Below are positions 30,801 to 38,514 of a DNA stretch of 38,514 bases, one piece after another (the first letter of the stretch is position 1; every line of letters begins with the position of its first letter). This DNA comes from a virus, in the IMG/VR virus record IMGVR_UViG_3300042564_007291, positions 1-38,514 of that record, one strand, 5' to 3'. Both the position numbers and the translations under genes were made by a program. Below the pieces are notes generated by a model. That model saw nothing but the letters and a program-made list of their open reading frames with translations. It made no database searches and had not been told where the DNA came from.

Positions 30801-31009
30801 TCGCCATTGATCTGCGCAAGGCCGGACCGCAAGGCATCGCCCGCGGCGGATACTGCCGCCACACCACGGCCCGCCGCCTGCCCGCCCGTTTCCAGCTTGC
30901 GCATGGCGGTATCGCCCACCTGCCCAAGCTGTTCCAATAGCGCGCGCGCCTCCTGCGCGCCATCGATATTCATTTTGATGGCGAGCCTATTATCGAAGGA
31001 ACCGCTCAT
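27869..31009 (-). CDS. Tail tape measure protein
   Basis: 1046 residues, the longest gene. The N-terminal half is helical with coiled-coil stretches. A central Gly/Ala-rich hydrophobic region (about 540-640; GAGFGAGMLASSLIGAQRG, later GALAGALIGSIFPGVGTLAG) is typical of tape measures. Phage family markers such as MENAMDR-like GENAMDRIGTGLVNAFTAGG are present. It sets tail length and is ejected with the DNA. It starts with an ATGA overlap near the DUF6441 gene. Confidence 0.92.
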   Translation of the reverse strand: MSGSFDNRLAIKMNIDGAQEARALLEQLGQVGDTAMRKLETGGQAAGRGVAAVSAAGDALRSGLAQINGDLANTGRQFEDLARSTVGLAAALRTGAGLAGAISGVVAVAGAAYAIYQNWDAISKTFGSTIDWLTGRYRENAGELKKVNDVLLEFARLSETAAERAVRAQVRTLESLATAGQASREALSSEITKIQGEFDRRIGFNEARFRAQRQGEAAQIGGASSISPEESERILQMEIEGIRQRAANDPRVQQTSAELRQRQGAVRELDDRLRWLQGQIGALNEAAGSLLNAPPPPAGGGGGGGRGPTRQELSEAEREYQRLVQQGIQLAGTAATEQQRYGEQVLALSAALGAARITQEQYNAAVAALDPAARAAREAQEQAARQAEQFARRSRDALAMIGENAMDRIGTGLVNAFTAGGRAALDFQSLMRGVTASIAADLLKLAVVTPITNSIFGTSRPTLMGAFGGAAQLSEPVAGASGMPSVGIGQVFGLSNLLGGGSSGGMFSGLGQSLGLTGTGGLLSTPLFMTSAGAMATAPLPAGMMGPVLPATALGPMGMGATFGSLLGGAGAGFGAGMLASSLIGAQRGTVGPGGTIGAGGGALAGALIGSIFPGVGTLAGGLIGGALGGGGGAMFGPTKSGMASRSGGDVYLGTDANGQLVITGARGKRFDEGAARSEVQAQLDAINQQIGVRGLSFAGAGQAAVGFGAASGSPRELSLTSLVGQLRSSNANQMTAFGTLAGRGGNLEQALQAADFVVQVFEPLGKAEQQTSAFTAAMEALTKAYDEAIGKARDLGLAETDLQVQRAERIAKLEADRARDLDIIDRTLGARRATLNGDTRGAALTQFDLQAEAELRAFGDQLFQLGLERTGDEYRRRVVTLEQTIADERLAVMRQFNDQMKGIAQGLLENLTMGDLGGLPLEARYGAALSSLSAAQRPLLDGATPAELAEFARVAQVALPIAKEFLGVSGSFAELVADVSRTLGTAAPGSDPANLGALLEAQVAGSDRLEMAVIGAGQAQTDVLRSLLTELKRLTSQNEAILARK

Positions 31010-31737
31010 GACAATCTCCCCGCGATGGAGGCATTGATTTCACGTTTTACTGCCCGGCGCGCGGTTTCTGCCGCGCCGGAAATATCCAGTAGTTTCTTGC
31101 CTTGAATCTGCTTGCGGAGCGCAAAAAGCGGCAGGCCCTTTGGCTGATCCGGCGCATAAAAAACCGCCGTCAGGCCATCACCCTTACGCGCCTTCATGAT
31201 CACGATGCGGCGACCTTCGATTGGCGCGTTACGACCTTTGGGCTTGGCTTTCGCCATACGCGGGCCGCGCTTGGCGTTATGGGCGGAAACCACCACGGCG
31301 CGCAGCAGTTTTGCCGCCGCTTCAATATCAGAAACCTTGCGCCGCTGGCCGGCTGGCACCGCGCCGCCCTTCCTGCTTTTGGTGGAATAGCCAAGGCCAA
31401 GATGGATAGCGGCGGGCAGGGCAATCACCAAATATTGTGCGCGCACCGCGCGAATGCTCCGGCTTTCTTCAAAGGCACGGTGCAGAATGGTGCTTTTGGA
31501 ATAGACAACTGCCCTAGGGTCCAGATTGGTTTTCGATTTCCGCTTGGGGTATTTTTCCAGGCGCCATGCCTTTTCCAGCCCCTCACCCAAATTTGCGCGC
31601 CGCACCTGGCCGCGCAATTCCGCCTGAAGCATTTCAGCAGTACGATGCACGCCATCCCGAAGGCCAGCCGATAGAATTTCCTGACGCTGCTTGATTTCTT
31701 CCGAAACCATGCCTTGAACTTTCATTAGGATTTTCAC
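31006..31737 (-). CDS. DUF6441 family tail protein
   Basis: 243 residues. The arrangement MLQAELRGQVRRANLGEGLE, AWRLEKYPKR and later VVYSKSTILHRAFEESRSIR matches the DUF6441 family, seen mainly in alphaproteobacterial phages and prophages. The start is a GTG at 31737 overlapping the chaperone stop as GTGA. It sits between the tail chaperones and the tape measure, so it is probably a minor tail or tail-assembly protein. Confidence 0.78.
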   Translation of the reverse strand: MKILMKVQGMVSEEIKQRQEILSAGLRDGVHRTAEMLQAELRGQVRRANLGEGLEKAWRLEKYPKRKSKTNLDPRAVVYSKSTILHRAFEESRSIRAVRAQYLVIALPAAIHLGLGYSTKSRKGGAVPAGQRRKVSDIEAAAKLLRAVVVSAHNAKRGPRMAKAKPKGRNAPIEGRRIVIMKARKGDGLTAVFYAPDQPKGLPLFALRKQIQGKKLLDISGAAETARRAVKREINASIAGRLS

Positions 31738-32596
31738 TCGCTGCCCCTTCGCCGCTTCTTTGCCGCTTCCATTTCAGCTTCAATTCCGCCCAGCGAGCGG
31801 AAGGCATCGAAAACCCATGCCGCCTGGTCCGCCACGCCGCCCGCATCCGGCCAGGTGGCATAGCCACCCATGCCAGCGCGGCAGGCGAACCAAATCTGCA
31901 CAAATTCAATGAATGGCCGCGGCGTAGTGATGCGCGGGTTCTCAGCAACCTCATCATCACCGATCAGAAAAGCGCCCCCGTCAGAGGCGTATCGGCCTTC
32001 GCCAGCGCCAATGCCGCTGAGAGCTGCAAAGGCGCTTTTCAGTTTTTTTCCGCGGCCTTGGTGACTTGCATCATGTCCATGGCGGCGGCGGCGATGATGG
32101 AAAGGTCTTCTTCGCCGCATTCTTCCAGCAGCGCATCCGGCACCAGGCCGCGCACGCGGGCAAAGGTGGGCAGCAGGTCAGATTGCCAGCCGCGCAAAGC
32201 ATGACGCGCGGTCACCAATGGCATCAGCGAAAACCAGCGCACCTGGTCTTCCAGCATGGCGCAATAGGCCGGCACCCTCCGCGCCGCGCTTTCCATCACG
32301 CGCAAAGCATCTTCATCGGCCTTGGCCATGGGTTCCGCGCCATCGGCCAAGGCCGCTTCAGCGCGGGCAATCACTGCCAGCAAATCGGGCAGATTTTCCG
32401 GCGCCAATTCCTTCAAAGCGCTGGCGAGCCCTGCCAGCAATTCATCACGCATAGGCAAGCGGCAGCCTTCGCGCGCCATATCTGCGCGGTATTCCGCGCG
32501 TTCGCGGATGGTAAGCGCCGCGACGGTATAGATTGCGCGCTTGCCTTCCACTTGCCGCTTGATGTGGCGGGAGAGGATTGCTTCTTCGTTTTTCAT
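31734..32596 (-). CDS. Tail assembly chaperone GT fusion made by -1 frameshifting
   Basis: About 287 residues: the 185 codons of the upstream frame, then 102 codons in the -1 frame, entered at A AAA AAC (32048-32042) just before the upstream TGA. The extension (KSAFAALSGIGAGEG, later PFIEFVQIWFACRAGMGGYA) has no start of its own that fits. This matches lambda gpG/gpGT, where the fusion coats the tape measure and recruits the major tail protein. A stem-loop lies 5 nt downstream of the slippery site. Confidence 0.85.
32004..32048 (-). promoter_or_regulatory. Programmed -1 ribosomal frameshift signal
   Basis: The slippery heptamer is A AAA AAC in the zero frame (32048-32042; codons GAA AAA AAC TGA). 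After a 5-nt spacer (32041-32037), AGCGCC (32036-32031) can pair with GGCGCT (32009-32004) around a 21-nt loop. This heptamer is a classic efficient -1 site. Confidence 0.85.
32039..32596 (-). CDS. Tail assembly chaperone G (unshifted product)
   Basis: 185 residues from the ATG at 32596 (AAGGG upstream). MKNEEAILSRHIKRQVEGKR begins a mostly helical, acidic protein ending MMQVTKAAEKN. It lies between the major tail protein and the tape measure, as gpG does. It is made in excess over the frameshifted GT form. In-frame sequence upstream of 32596 covers the hairpin region and is not a plausible N-terminus. Confidence 0.82.
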   Translation of the reverse strand: MKNEEAILSRHIKRQVEGKRAIYTVAALTIRERAEYRADMAREGCRLPMRDELLAGLASALKELAPENLPDLLAVIARAEAALADGAEPMAKADEDALRVMESAARRVPAYCAMLEDQVRWFSLMPLVTARHALRGWQSDLLPTFARVRGLVPDALLEECGEEDLSIIAAAAMDMMQVTKAAEKN

Positions 32597-32722
32597 GGGA
32601 TGGCCCTTGTGCGAGGGGGTTGGTTGGCCGGGCCGCGCACACGGCCCGGCCAGTGTCACGCGCGTGGCGCCGCCAGGACATGGCCCTGGCACGCGCGCAA
32701 CGCCGTTCCGCTGTGCGGCGGA
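32597..32722 (-). repeat. Three hairpins between the major tail protein and chaperone genes
   Basis: A perfect stem of 11 bp (32625-32635 with 32642-32652; core GGCCGGGCCG/CGGCCCGGCC, 6-nt loop), a second GCCAGG/CCTGGC (32672-32677 and 32685-32690) and a third small TCCGC/GCGGA near the end of the tail-protein gene. None is followed by a T-run on the minus strand. They may stabilise the abundant tail-protein mRNA or attenuate transcription into the chaperone and tape-measure genes. Confidence 0.7.
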
Positions 32723-33901
32723 TTAGAAGGCGGTGATGAAGACCGGGCTATCAGCGCCGTCCGCCTGGAAACCAATGCTATCCACGCCCAAGGAACCGCG
32801 ATCCCCCGGGTTCATCGCCGTGGCGCGGATGGAAGGCAGCACAATGGCGAAGCGGTTGCCCGGCGTGCTGCCCAGGATGGCGCCCAAAATCATGTTGGTG
32901 CCGTTACGGAAGTTGTTGAAGCGGCTGACGGAAACAGTGGTGTCCATCAGCGGGTCAAGGCTGCCGGCCACGTCGCGTTCCACAGGCACGGCGGGATCAT
33001 AGCCTTCAGTGGCTTCCGGGTTTTCCGGCAGCACCGTGGCCACACCGGCCTGCACCGAAAGCGCGCGCACGCGGGCGACCGCGCCATTCAAGCGGCAGGC
33101 GCCAGCCACAAAGCGCGGCGCGGTTGGGCGGATAACGGTATTCCAGCCGGTCGGCAGGGCGGTTGCGGTGTAATCCACAAAGTTGCCGACCAGATCGAAG
33201 GACAGCATGCCGATCCCGCCCGTGGTCAAATCCAGGGACCAGGTGCCAAGGCAACCCGTGAAGCGCCAGCGCATGCCATCCGCGAAGAAATAAATGGTGC
33301 AGGTCTTGAAAACCGCCTCATCGCTGGTCGGCGCGTAGCGCTGATTGATCGGGATTTGCGCGGTTTGCGTGGAGGTAAAGGTGGTCGCAACCGTATGGAT
33401 CAAGGTGGCCACGCGGCCAGCCGTGTAATCAGAAATAGCGCTGAGCGCGGGTTGGTCGCCCGTGATACCACCAAGCGCAATCGGCATGCCGCGATATTGC
33501 TGCGCCGTGCTGCCAAAGGTGGCGCCAAGCGTGCCACCATTCGTGGTGCCAGCCGTCAGGGCAAGCGGGCTGGCGGGCACCGCCGCAGCGGTAAGGGTTT
33601 CCACCATGGTCGCGCATTGCAGCAACCGGCCCCATTCCGGCGCCGTGCCGGCCGCCCCCGAACCGCGCAAAGGCATCATCAGGCGCAAACGCGGGCGCAG
33701 ACCACCCACAATGGCGGGCGAGCGATCTAGGCTGCCAGTCAATTCCGGGTTCGGCACCGCGGACTGGTCAAACTGGATTTGGCAATCAGACGCAATCCAA
33801 TCCACATTGGCGGGCGTGCCAGCAATGGCATCAACGCCAGGTGTGGTTTCGATTTTGACCGCGACGGCAGCTTTGCGCAGCGCCACCAGATTGTTGCTCA
33901 T
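32723..33901 (-). CDS. Major tail (tube) protein
   Basis: 392 residues, beta-rich, starting MSNNLVALRKAAVAVKIETT with the ribosome site AAAGGA. The position upstream of the chaperone pair and downstream of the tail-completion gene, and the pattern (ETTPGVDAIAG, PRLRLMMPLRGSG, repeated Ig-like stretches), fit a phage tail tube protein. It polymerises around the tape measure. Confidence 0.8.
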   Translation of the reverse strand: MSNNLVALRKAAVAVKIETTPGVDAIAGTPANVDWIASDCQIQFDQSAVPNPELTGSLDRSPAIVGGLRPRLRLMMPLRGSGAAGTAPEWGRLLQCATMVETLTAAAVPASPLALTAGTTNGGTLGATFGSTAQQYRGMPIALGGITGDQPALSAISDYTAGRVATLIHTVATTFTSTQTAQIPINQRYAPTSDEAVFKTCTIYFFADGMRWRFTGCLGTWSLDLTTGGIGMLSFDLVGNFVDYTATALPTGWNTVIRPTAPRFVAGACRLNGAVARVRALSVQAGVATVLPENPEATEGYDPAVPVERDVAGSLDPLMDTTVSVSRFNNFRNGTNMILGAILGSTPGNRFAIVLPSIRATAMNPGDRGSLGVDSIGFQADGADSPVFITAF

Positions 33902-33913
33902 GGGCTATCCTTT

Positions 33914-34357
33914 CTAGGGAGCGTATGGTGATTTGGTTGGCGTCATCGCCATGGCTTCAAAGCTGGCGTTGAATTCGCCCGCGGGCTTGGCGGATTCTTC
34001 TGTCGAATACAGTTCGAACTGTGCGGTGCCGACATTGACCTGCTTAAAACCAGGCCCAAGGTCATGATCCTGCAGCGCCGCAACCACGCGCGCATGCAAA
34101 TCAGACATCGCCTGGTCGGCCGCCAAATCCGTGGCGGCGGTGATGTAGCCCGCGACAGCAAAGCCGATCCGCCATTGGGTCTCCCCAAAGGACATATCTT
34201 CATCAGCATCCATGCTGGTGCCGGTGATAACCACGGCAGGGCATTGGCGCGGGTCCAACGCAGCGCGATACGCGCGCAGCACCGTCACGCCGGCAAGCTG
34301 CGACGTCAGGCGCGCGGCAACGGCGGCCAGGATGGCTTCACGAATGGGCGTGGGCAT
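33914..34357 (-). CDS. Tail terminator/completion protein (GpU-like)
   Basis: 147 residues. MPTPIREAILAAVAARLTSQ, followed by a beta-alpha pattern, resembles lambda gpU and minor tail-completion proteins, which cap the tail after polymerisation. The position directly before the tail tube gene supports this. The ATG overlaps the stop of the connector gene (TAATG). Confidence 0.68.
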   Translation of the reverse strand: MPTPIREAILAAVAARLTSQLAGVTVLRAYRAALDPRQCPAVVITGTSMDADEDMSFGETQWRIGFAVAGYITAATDLAADQAMSDLHARVVAALQDHDLGPGFKQVNVGTAQFELYSTEESAKPAGEFNASFEAMAMTPTKSPYAP

Positions 34358-34683
34358 TAAGGTTCTGCCGCCAGCATCAAGCGCCAGACCAGTTGCAGGT
34401 CATCACGTTCCGCTGATTTGATGCGCAGATCATCCGTGCCGATGACCAGCCTATCGCCTTCGGCGGGCTGGGTGGGCACATCTGCCACCAGCATATCCGC
34501 CATGAGCGATGCCTGCAGATTGCCCATGCCGCCGGCGGGGCCATAAACAGGCTGGATGGGCGCTGAGCGAATCACGCGCAGCGCCACCCCAGGGCCGGAG
34601 CCGCCAGCGTAGTAGGTGGCTGGCTCCGATAGGTTTTGGTCCGCGTGCAGCACGGCGGCTGCGGCGGAGAAGGCATCTGGCAT
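34357..34683 (-). CDS. Head-tail attachment protein (GpFII-like)
   Basis: 108 residues starting MPDAFSAAAAVLHADQNLSE; the segment ALRVIRSAPIQPV followed later by PTQPAEGDRLVIGTDDLRIK is typical of phage head-tail attachment (connector) proteins. It sits between the capsid and tail-completion genes, as in lambda. It is coupled to the next gene by TAATG. Confidence 0.75.
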   Translation of the reverse strand: MPDAFSAAAAVLHADQNLSEPATYYAGGSGPGVALRVIRSAPIQPVYGPAGGMGNLQASLMADMLVADVPTQPAEGDRLVIGTDDLRIKSAERDDLQLVWRLMLAAEP

Positions 34684-34722
34684 GATGGCACCCAGGGCGG
34701 GTTGCCCCGCCCCGGTAAAGCC

Positions 34723-35064
34723 TTACGCGCCAGAAGCCGGGCCGCGCGCCAGAAGCGTGCGGACGGTTGTGTCAGCCGCCGCCGCCGCCGATGCGGCAAA
34801 GCCGACATGGAAGTTACTGGTGGCGGTCGTGGTCAGGCGGCGGTTGGTGTTGTCCCAGAAAAGCCGCGCGCCCTGGGTAACCACCAGGGAAGGCTCTTTC
34901 GTGATGTCAACCACGCCATCGGTCAAGCATTCAATGGTCGCGCCACTGGACCCATCGGTTGTGGCGACACCGAAGATGGCGCCAACCAAAACACCCTGGC
35001 CGGATGTCACAGTATACGGAAGCACCAGCGGGATCGAATCCCCCGGGCGTACATAGTTCTTCAT
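34723..35064 (-). CDS. DUF2190 family capsid protein (head decoration/cement)
   Basis: 113 residues. MKNYVRPGDSIPLVLPYTVT, later VGAIFGVA, VDITKEPSLVVTQGARLFWD, is the DUF2190 pattern. These proteins lie beside major capsid genes and are thought to decorate or cement the capsid. The ribosome site GGGGAAAA lies before the ATG. 57 nt separate it from the capsid-fusion gene. Confidence 0.85.
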   Translation of the reverse strand: MKNYVRPGDSIPLVLPYTVTSGQGVLVGAIFGVATTDGSSGATIECLTDGVVDITKEPSLVVTQGARLFWDNTNRRLTTTATSNFHVGFAASAAAAADTTVRTLLARGPASGA

Positions 35065-35121
35065 AATAAGTTTTCCCCAAACGGAAGGTTGCAGAAAAAG
35101 GCGGGCTTGCGCCCGCCAGCA

Positions 35122-37152
35122 TCACGCGCCGGAGCTGCGGTTCATGCCGCGCCAATCAATCGCCTTGGCGCCGAAGCAATGGGTGGCCTTGATGACCAGG
35201 CCATCCGTGTCTTCATCGCTGTAGGACGTGATTTGCGGTTCTTCCATGCCGGCCAGATAGGCGTATTCCACCGTGTCAATCTGGTCAGGCGAGCACATCA
35301 GGTAATACTGAGTGGCGCTGGAAAGGCGCGGTTCGGCAACCACCTGCATCGTATTCGCGAAGGGGTTTACCGCCGTGGTGCTGGCAGAAGAAGGAACCAC
35401 GTTAGTCGCCATGAAGGACAAGGCGGCGGTTTCAAGTTCGGCCGGCACCAGCAGGATATTGCCGATCAGGTTCAGGATGTCGCCATTCGGCGCAGTCTGC
35501 TTCCGCAGATTGGTGCGCGCGGCACCAATAGCGGGCACGCCAAGCGCACCAGTGCTGACATTGTTATGCACTGCGCTGAAGAGGGCATTTCCATCGGCCA
35601 TGTTGCCGTTGGTGTTCAGAATGCCATAGACCACATCGCTTTCCAGCCGCGCCGCGGCGGAACCAAACATGGCAGGCACGCGGGAAATGCCAGACAGATC
35701 ATCATTGATGACCGCTTCGAAAGTCACTGCCACGCGGCGGCCGTAGCGGGCGATCTGATAGGCTTCGTTCGCTTCGCCCACCGTACCCAATTCGATTTCG
35801 CCGTGTTCACGCACCTGAAGAAGCTGCGGCGCACCACCAAGCGCCACGCGCCACATGGTTTTAAAATCAGGCAGCGTGGCGCGGTTGGCCCAAGCCAAAA
35901 AGGTGCGCGGCGAAGAATTATAGGCCACGCGCAAAGACTTGGAAGCCGTATTCGCCAGAAGCAGCGGGAAATCGCTGGTGCTATGCAGGCCCACGCTCAT
36001 CATCGCGCTGCGAAGGCCAAGCGCGGCCTGGGCAATCACGGAAGGCGATTGATTGACATTGCGCGCACCCGCGCGCACCAGGCTATCACGCGCCAGATCA
36101 ATGGCGCGCCAACCGCGCATATGGCCGGCCATCTCCGCTTCTTCCGCGGTCAGGCGCTGCCCGGCCATATAGGACAAGGCGTGGCCTGCCATTTGGCTGC
36201 GGGTTTCCGCTTCATCACGGATCACGCGGGCAGGCGCATAGGCCTGCGGGCTTTTCTGCGCCACGGCTTCCAAAGCGGCTTCCAGCGCGGCTTCGCGCGT
36301 GGCACCGGCCTTGATCTGCGCCACCACAAAATCGGCGGGCAGGCCGTTGCGGCCAGCGATACCTTCAAGATCGGCAACGCTTGCGCTGCTGGGTTGAACC
36401 GCTACGGCCTGGACCGGGGCGGCGGAGGGGGCCGGGGTATTCCCGCCGGCCGGGGCAATGGATTCGGACATTCCGACTTCCTTCGCTACTGCCGGCGGAA
36501 TTGCCGGCGGGTTGAAAACGGTTTTGGCCACAGCGGCCGCTTTCGCTGCCTGCACCAGGCGGCGAAGTGCCTCCGGCGTGCGGGCGTAGCGATCTGGGGA
36601 AAGGGATGCGAAGGCGCGGATTTCCGCAGGTGCCGCCGCTTCAGTGGCAAAGCCATTGGTCACCGCGTCTTCAGCCGTGAACCAGGTTTCAGCCGCCATC
36701 AGCGCGGCCACGGCTTCTTCGGTCTGGCCGCTGCGCGCGGCATAGGTACGGCGATATGCGCCGCTGATCTTGTCCAGCACATCGGCCTGCTGGCGCATGG
36801 TTTCCGAATCGCCAAGGGCACCGCCCCAGGCTTCGTGAACCATCATGAAGGCGTTCTCCGGCATGATGATTTCATCGCCGGCCATGGCGATAAGGCTTGC
36901 GGCACTGGCCGCGATACCTTCAATGACCACGCGCTTTTGGCCTTCATGCCGGGCCAGGATGTTATGCACGGCGATACCGGCCAAAGCATCGCCACCATAG
37001 GAATTGATGCTGATGGTAAGCGGCGTTCCCTTGGGCACGCCCTTCAACGCCAGCGCGACATTCTGTGCCGTGATGTCCCAGCCCACATCACCCATCAGCG
37101 CAATCGTGATCGGCTGCGCTGCGGTGCCCGCGCGCATTTCAATATCCATCAT
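35122..37152 (-). CDS. Prohead protease/scaffold/major capsid protein fusion
   Basis: 676 residues. Residues about 1-190 are a ClpP-like prohead protease (SINSYGGDALAG; nucleophile S83 in GIAASAAS; H106 in MMVHEAWG). A Pro/Ala-rich linker and helical, scaffold-like region (about 225-330) follow. The C-terminal ~340 residues are an HK97-type major capsid protein (SDFPLLLANTASKSLRVAYN, later YLMCSPDQIDTVEYAYLAG). Lambda has separate C/Nu3 and E genes. The three would be released by self-cleavage. AAGGAA precedes the ATG. Confidence 0.9.
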   Translation of the reverse strand: MMDIEMRAGTAAQPITIALMGDVGWDITAQNVALALKGVPKGTPLTISINSYGGDALAGIAVHNILARHEGQKRVVIEGIAASAASLIAMAGDEIIMPENAFMMVHEAWGGALGDSETMRQQADVLDKISGAYRRTYAARSGQTEEAVAALMAAETWFTAEDAVTNGFATEAAAPAEIRAFASLSPDRYARTPEALRRLVQAAKAAAVAKTVFNPPAIPPAVAKEVGMSESIAPAGGNTPAPSAAPVQAVAVQPSSASVADLEGIAGRNGLPADFVVAQIKAGATREAALEAALEAVAQKSPQAYAPARVIRDEAETRSQMAGHALSYMAGQRLTAEEAEMAGHMRGWRAIDLARDSLVRAGARNVNQSPSVIAQAALGLRSAMMSVGLHSTSDFPLLLANTASKSLRVAYNSSPRTFLAWANRATLPDFKTMWRVALGGAPQLLQVREHGEIELGTVGEANEAYQIARYGRRVAVTFEAVINDDLSGISRVPAMFGSAAARLESDVVYGILNTNGNMADGNALFSAVHNNVSTGALGVPAIGAARTNLRKQTAPNGDILNLIGNILLVPAELETAALSFMATNVVPSSASTTAVNPFANTMQVVAEPRLSSATQYYLMCSPDQIDTVEYAYLAGMEEPQITSYSDEDTDGLVIKATHCFGAKAIDWRGMNRSSGA

Positions 37153-37164
37153 CTGTTCCTTTGC

Positions 37165-38514
37165 TTAGGCCAGGCCCGTGGCGGCGATTTCAATGGCGGC
37201 ATTCTGCGCCGCATCCTGCGCACCGCCGGACGCATTGGCGCGGCGCGTATCCACATCCAGGATGATGCCGCGTGAATCCAGCATCTCATTTGATTCTTTG
37301 ATCTGATCCGCCTGGCGCTCAGGATCATAGCCCTGTTCGGAAACAGCTTGCGGCCAGGTCTTCAGGCCCATGCGGATCATAGCCTTGGTCGCAAGCGCAT
37401 CTTTCAGCGGGTCAATGAATTCAAAGGGCGGAGGCGCCCAGGCAGCCGGATAGTCATGATCGGCCGGCGGCAAAACCTCAGCCGCCACGGCCGCCTGAAC
37501 CCAGGCACGCCAAACACGCTCACACAAAAGCGGGATCAGCATCAGCCATTGGTCTTGTTCAAGCCGACGCTTGAAGGCGATACGCCCGGCGCGCAGGCTG
37601 GAATAATTCGCCCCGGAAAGATCACCTGTCAGTAGGTCATAGGTCAGGCCATAAGCCGCCGCGATGGCGTGAAGCTGATGGCGCGATAGCCCATCAAAGC
37701 TGCCCGCACCGGAAGGCTGCGTGAAGCTGACTTCTTCGCCGGGGGCAAGGCGTTCCACCATGCCGGGGCTGAAGCTTTTCACCGCTTCGCCCGCGCTATT
37801 CTTGCCTTCAAGCGGGCCAGCGGCAGGCGGTGCGGCAGAAGTCACGAAGGCCGCGAGGCAGGCTTGAATCTTTGCTTGCTGCAGCGCGGCGTCTTCCAAT
37901 TCATCCAGTTCCCGCAGCCTGCCGATCACAGGCGAAGGCACTGGCACACCGCGCACCTGGCCGGGGCGATGCGCGCGGTACAGGTGGATAATGCTTTCGG
38001 CAGGCACGCGCCGGCGCTTAGCGTAAAAGGCCAGGCCCGCCAGATTATCGGGCTGACGGTCAAAAACGGTCTGGGCTATGCCTGAAAGCGCGCCGGGGTG
38101 GCGTTCGAACAAGTGATAAGCCGCTGGCCGCTGCTGGCTATCAAATTCAATTCCGCTGCGGATGATATTGCCATTGTTTAGCCGGTCACTATTGAAGGTT
38201 TCATCCAGCAAATCGGCTTCCAGCACCTGAAGCACCAGCGGCACCTTCAAACCGCGAAGCCGCGCTTCTGCCGGTGAAAGCCGCAGCATGAGGATCAGCA
38301 CTTCACCCGATTCAACCCGGGCGCGCGCCGCCTGTTCCTGGATACCCCAGAAATCCAGCATGCCATGCGCATCAGCGCGCTTGGCCCATTCTCCAAACAG
38401 GCTATCAACCCGGTTATTGTCCCCGTTCCGAATATCGGAACGCGGCGTAATGCCATAACCAACCTGATAGGCAATCAGCATGTCCAGCGCCGCCGATGCC
38501 CAGGCATTATTGCG
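37165..38514 (-). CDS. Portal protein (lambda GpB family), main part
   Basis: This is the remainder of the portal gene. From MLIAYQVGYGITPRSDIRNG (38481) there are 438 residues to the stop at 37165, with the family blocks RVDSLFGEWAKRADA, ESIIHLYRAHRPGQVRGVP, SFTQPSGAGSFDGLSRHQLH and YSSLRAGRIAFKRRLEQDQW. The true N-terminus lies across the join (start 337), giving about 519 residues. Bases 38388-38514 duplicate 1-127. Confidence 0.95.
   Translation of the reverse strand, partial: RNNAWASAALDMLIAYQVGYGITPRSDIRNGDNNRVDSLFGEWAKRADAHGMLDFWGIQEQAARARVESGEVLILMLRLSPAEARLRGLKVPLVLQVLEADLLDETFNSDRLNNGNIIRSGIEFDSQQRPAAYHLFERHPGALSGIAQTVFDRQPDNLAGLAFYAKRRRVPAESIIHLYRAHRPGQVRGVPVPSPVIGRLRELDELEDAALQQAKIQACLAAFVTSAAPPAAGPLEGKNSAGEAVKSFSPGMVERLAPGEEVSFTQPSGAGSFDGLSRHQLHAIAAAYGLTYDLLTGDLSGANYSSLRAGRIAFKRRLEQDQWLMLIPLLCERVWRAWVQAAVAAEVLPPADHDYPAAWAPPPFEFIDPLKDALATKAMIRMGLKTWPQAVSEQGYDPERQADQIKESNEMLDSRGIILDVDTRRANASGGAQDAAQNAAIEIAATGLA
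38388..38514. repeat. Terminal direct repeat marking circularity (right copy)
   Basis: Exact copy of 1-127. One copy should be removed to obtain the circular sequence. Confidence 0.95.

Noticed and set aside
32066-33730. A 554-codon open frame on the plus strand
   Set aside because: It is antisense to the tail tube and chaperone genes, crosses the hairpin region and has shadow-like His/Arg/Gly composition.
34636-37275. An 879-codon open frame on the plus strand
   Set aside because: It is antisense to the protease-capsid fusion and DUF2190 genes, is rich in His/Gly/Arg and has no domains. GC-rich coding DNA commonly leaves the opposite strand open.

Overview
The window is one complete temperate siphovirus genome of the lambda type, assembled as a closed circle. 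The first 127 bases (1-127) are repeated exactly as the last 127 (38388-38514), so the unique circle is about 38,387 bp and the portal gene runs across the join. The GC-rich coding, a GcrA-family regulator, a DUF6441 tail protein and the 3' part of a threonine tRNA gene at the attachment site all point to an alphaproteobacterial host. No genus can be named from the sequence alone.

Layout. Two transcription units diverge from a repressor/Cro-like switch (about 11041-11148) and converge in a non-coding attachment region (17385-17835). The rightward unit (11148-17384) holds a CI-like repressor, about a dozen small, mostly unrecognised genes joined by ATGA, GTGA or TGATG overlaps, a protein with three SANT/GcrA-like repeats, an excisionase-like protein and a tyrosine integrase. 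The leftward unit runs from 11041 down to 1, through the circular join, and from 38387 down to 17836. It holds in order: a Cro-like protein, a regulator, GcrA, a DUF5131 (Gp37/Gp68) protein, a DNA methyltransferase, a helicase-like ATPase and a putative initiator with a striking repeat array, then terminase (Nu1/GpA-like), head-tail joining protein, portal, a ClpP-protease/major-capsid fusion, head and tail genes with a programmed -1 frameshift at the tail chaperones, tape measure, fibres and tip proteins, a phosphoesterase, a second methyltransferase with an apparent frameshift, a dNMP kinase, and a lysis cassette (small holin, overlapping Rz/Rz1 spanins, GH19 endolysin).

Two rightward genes (9955-10820) lie backwards inside the early part of the leftward unit, like a moron. 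They encode small membrane proteins; the second has a tail resembling part of a WYL domain. The best candidates for something undescribed are this antisense pair and the twelve-copy TTCACACC array at 3955-4179. The array forms two mirror-symmetric modules, each with a 22-bp AT-rich centre, beside the helicase gene, and may be the replication origin or an RNA switch.
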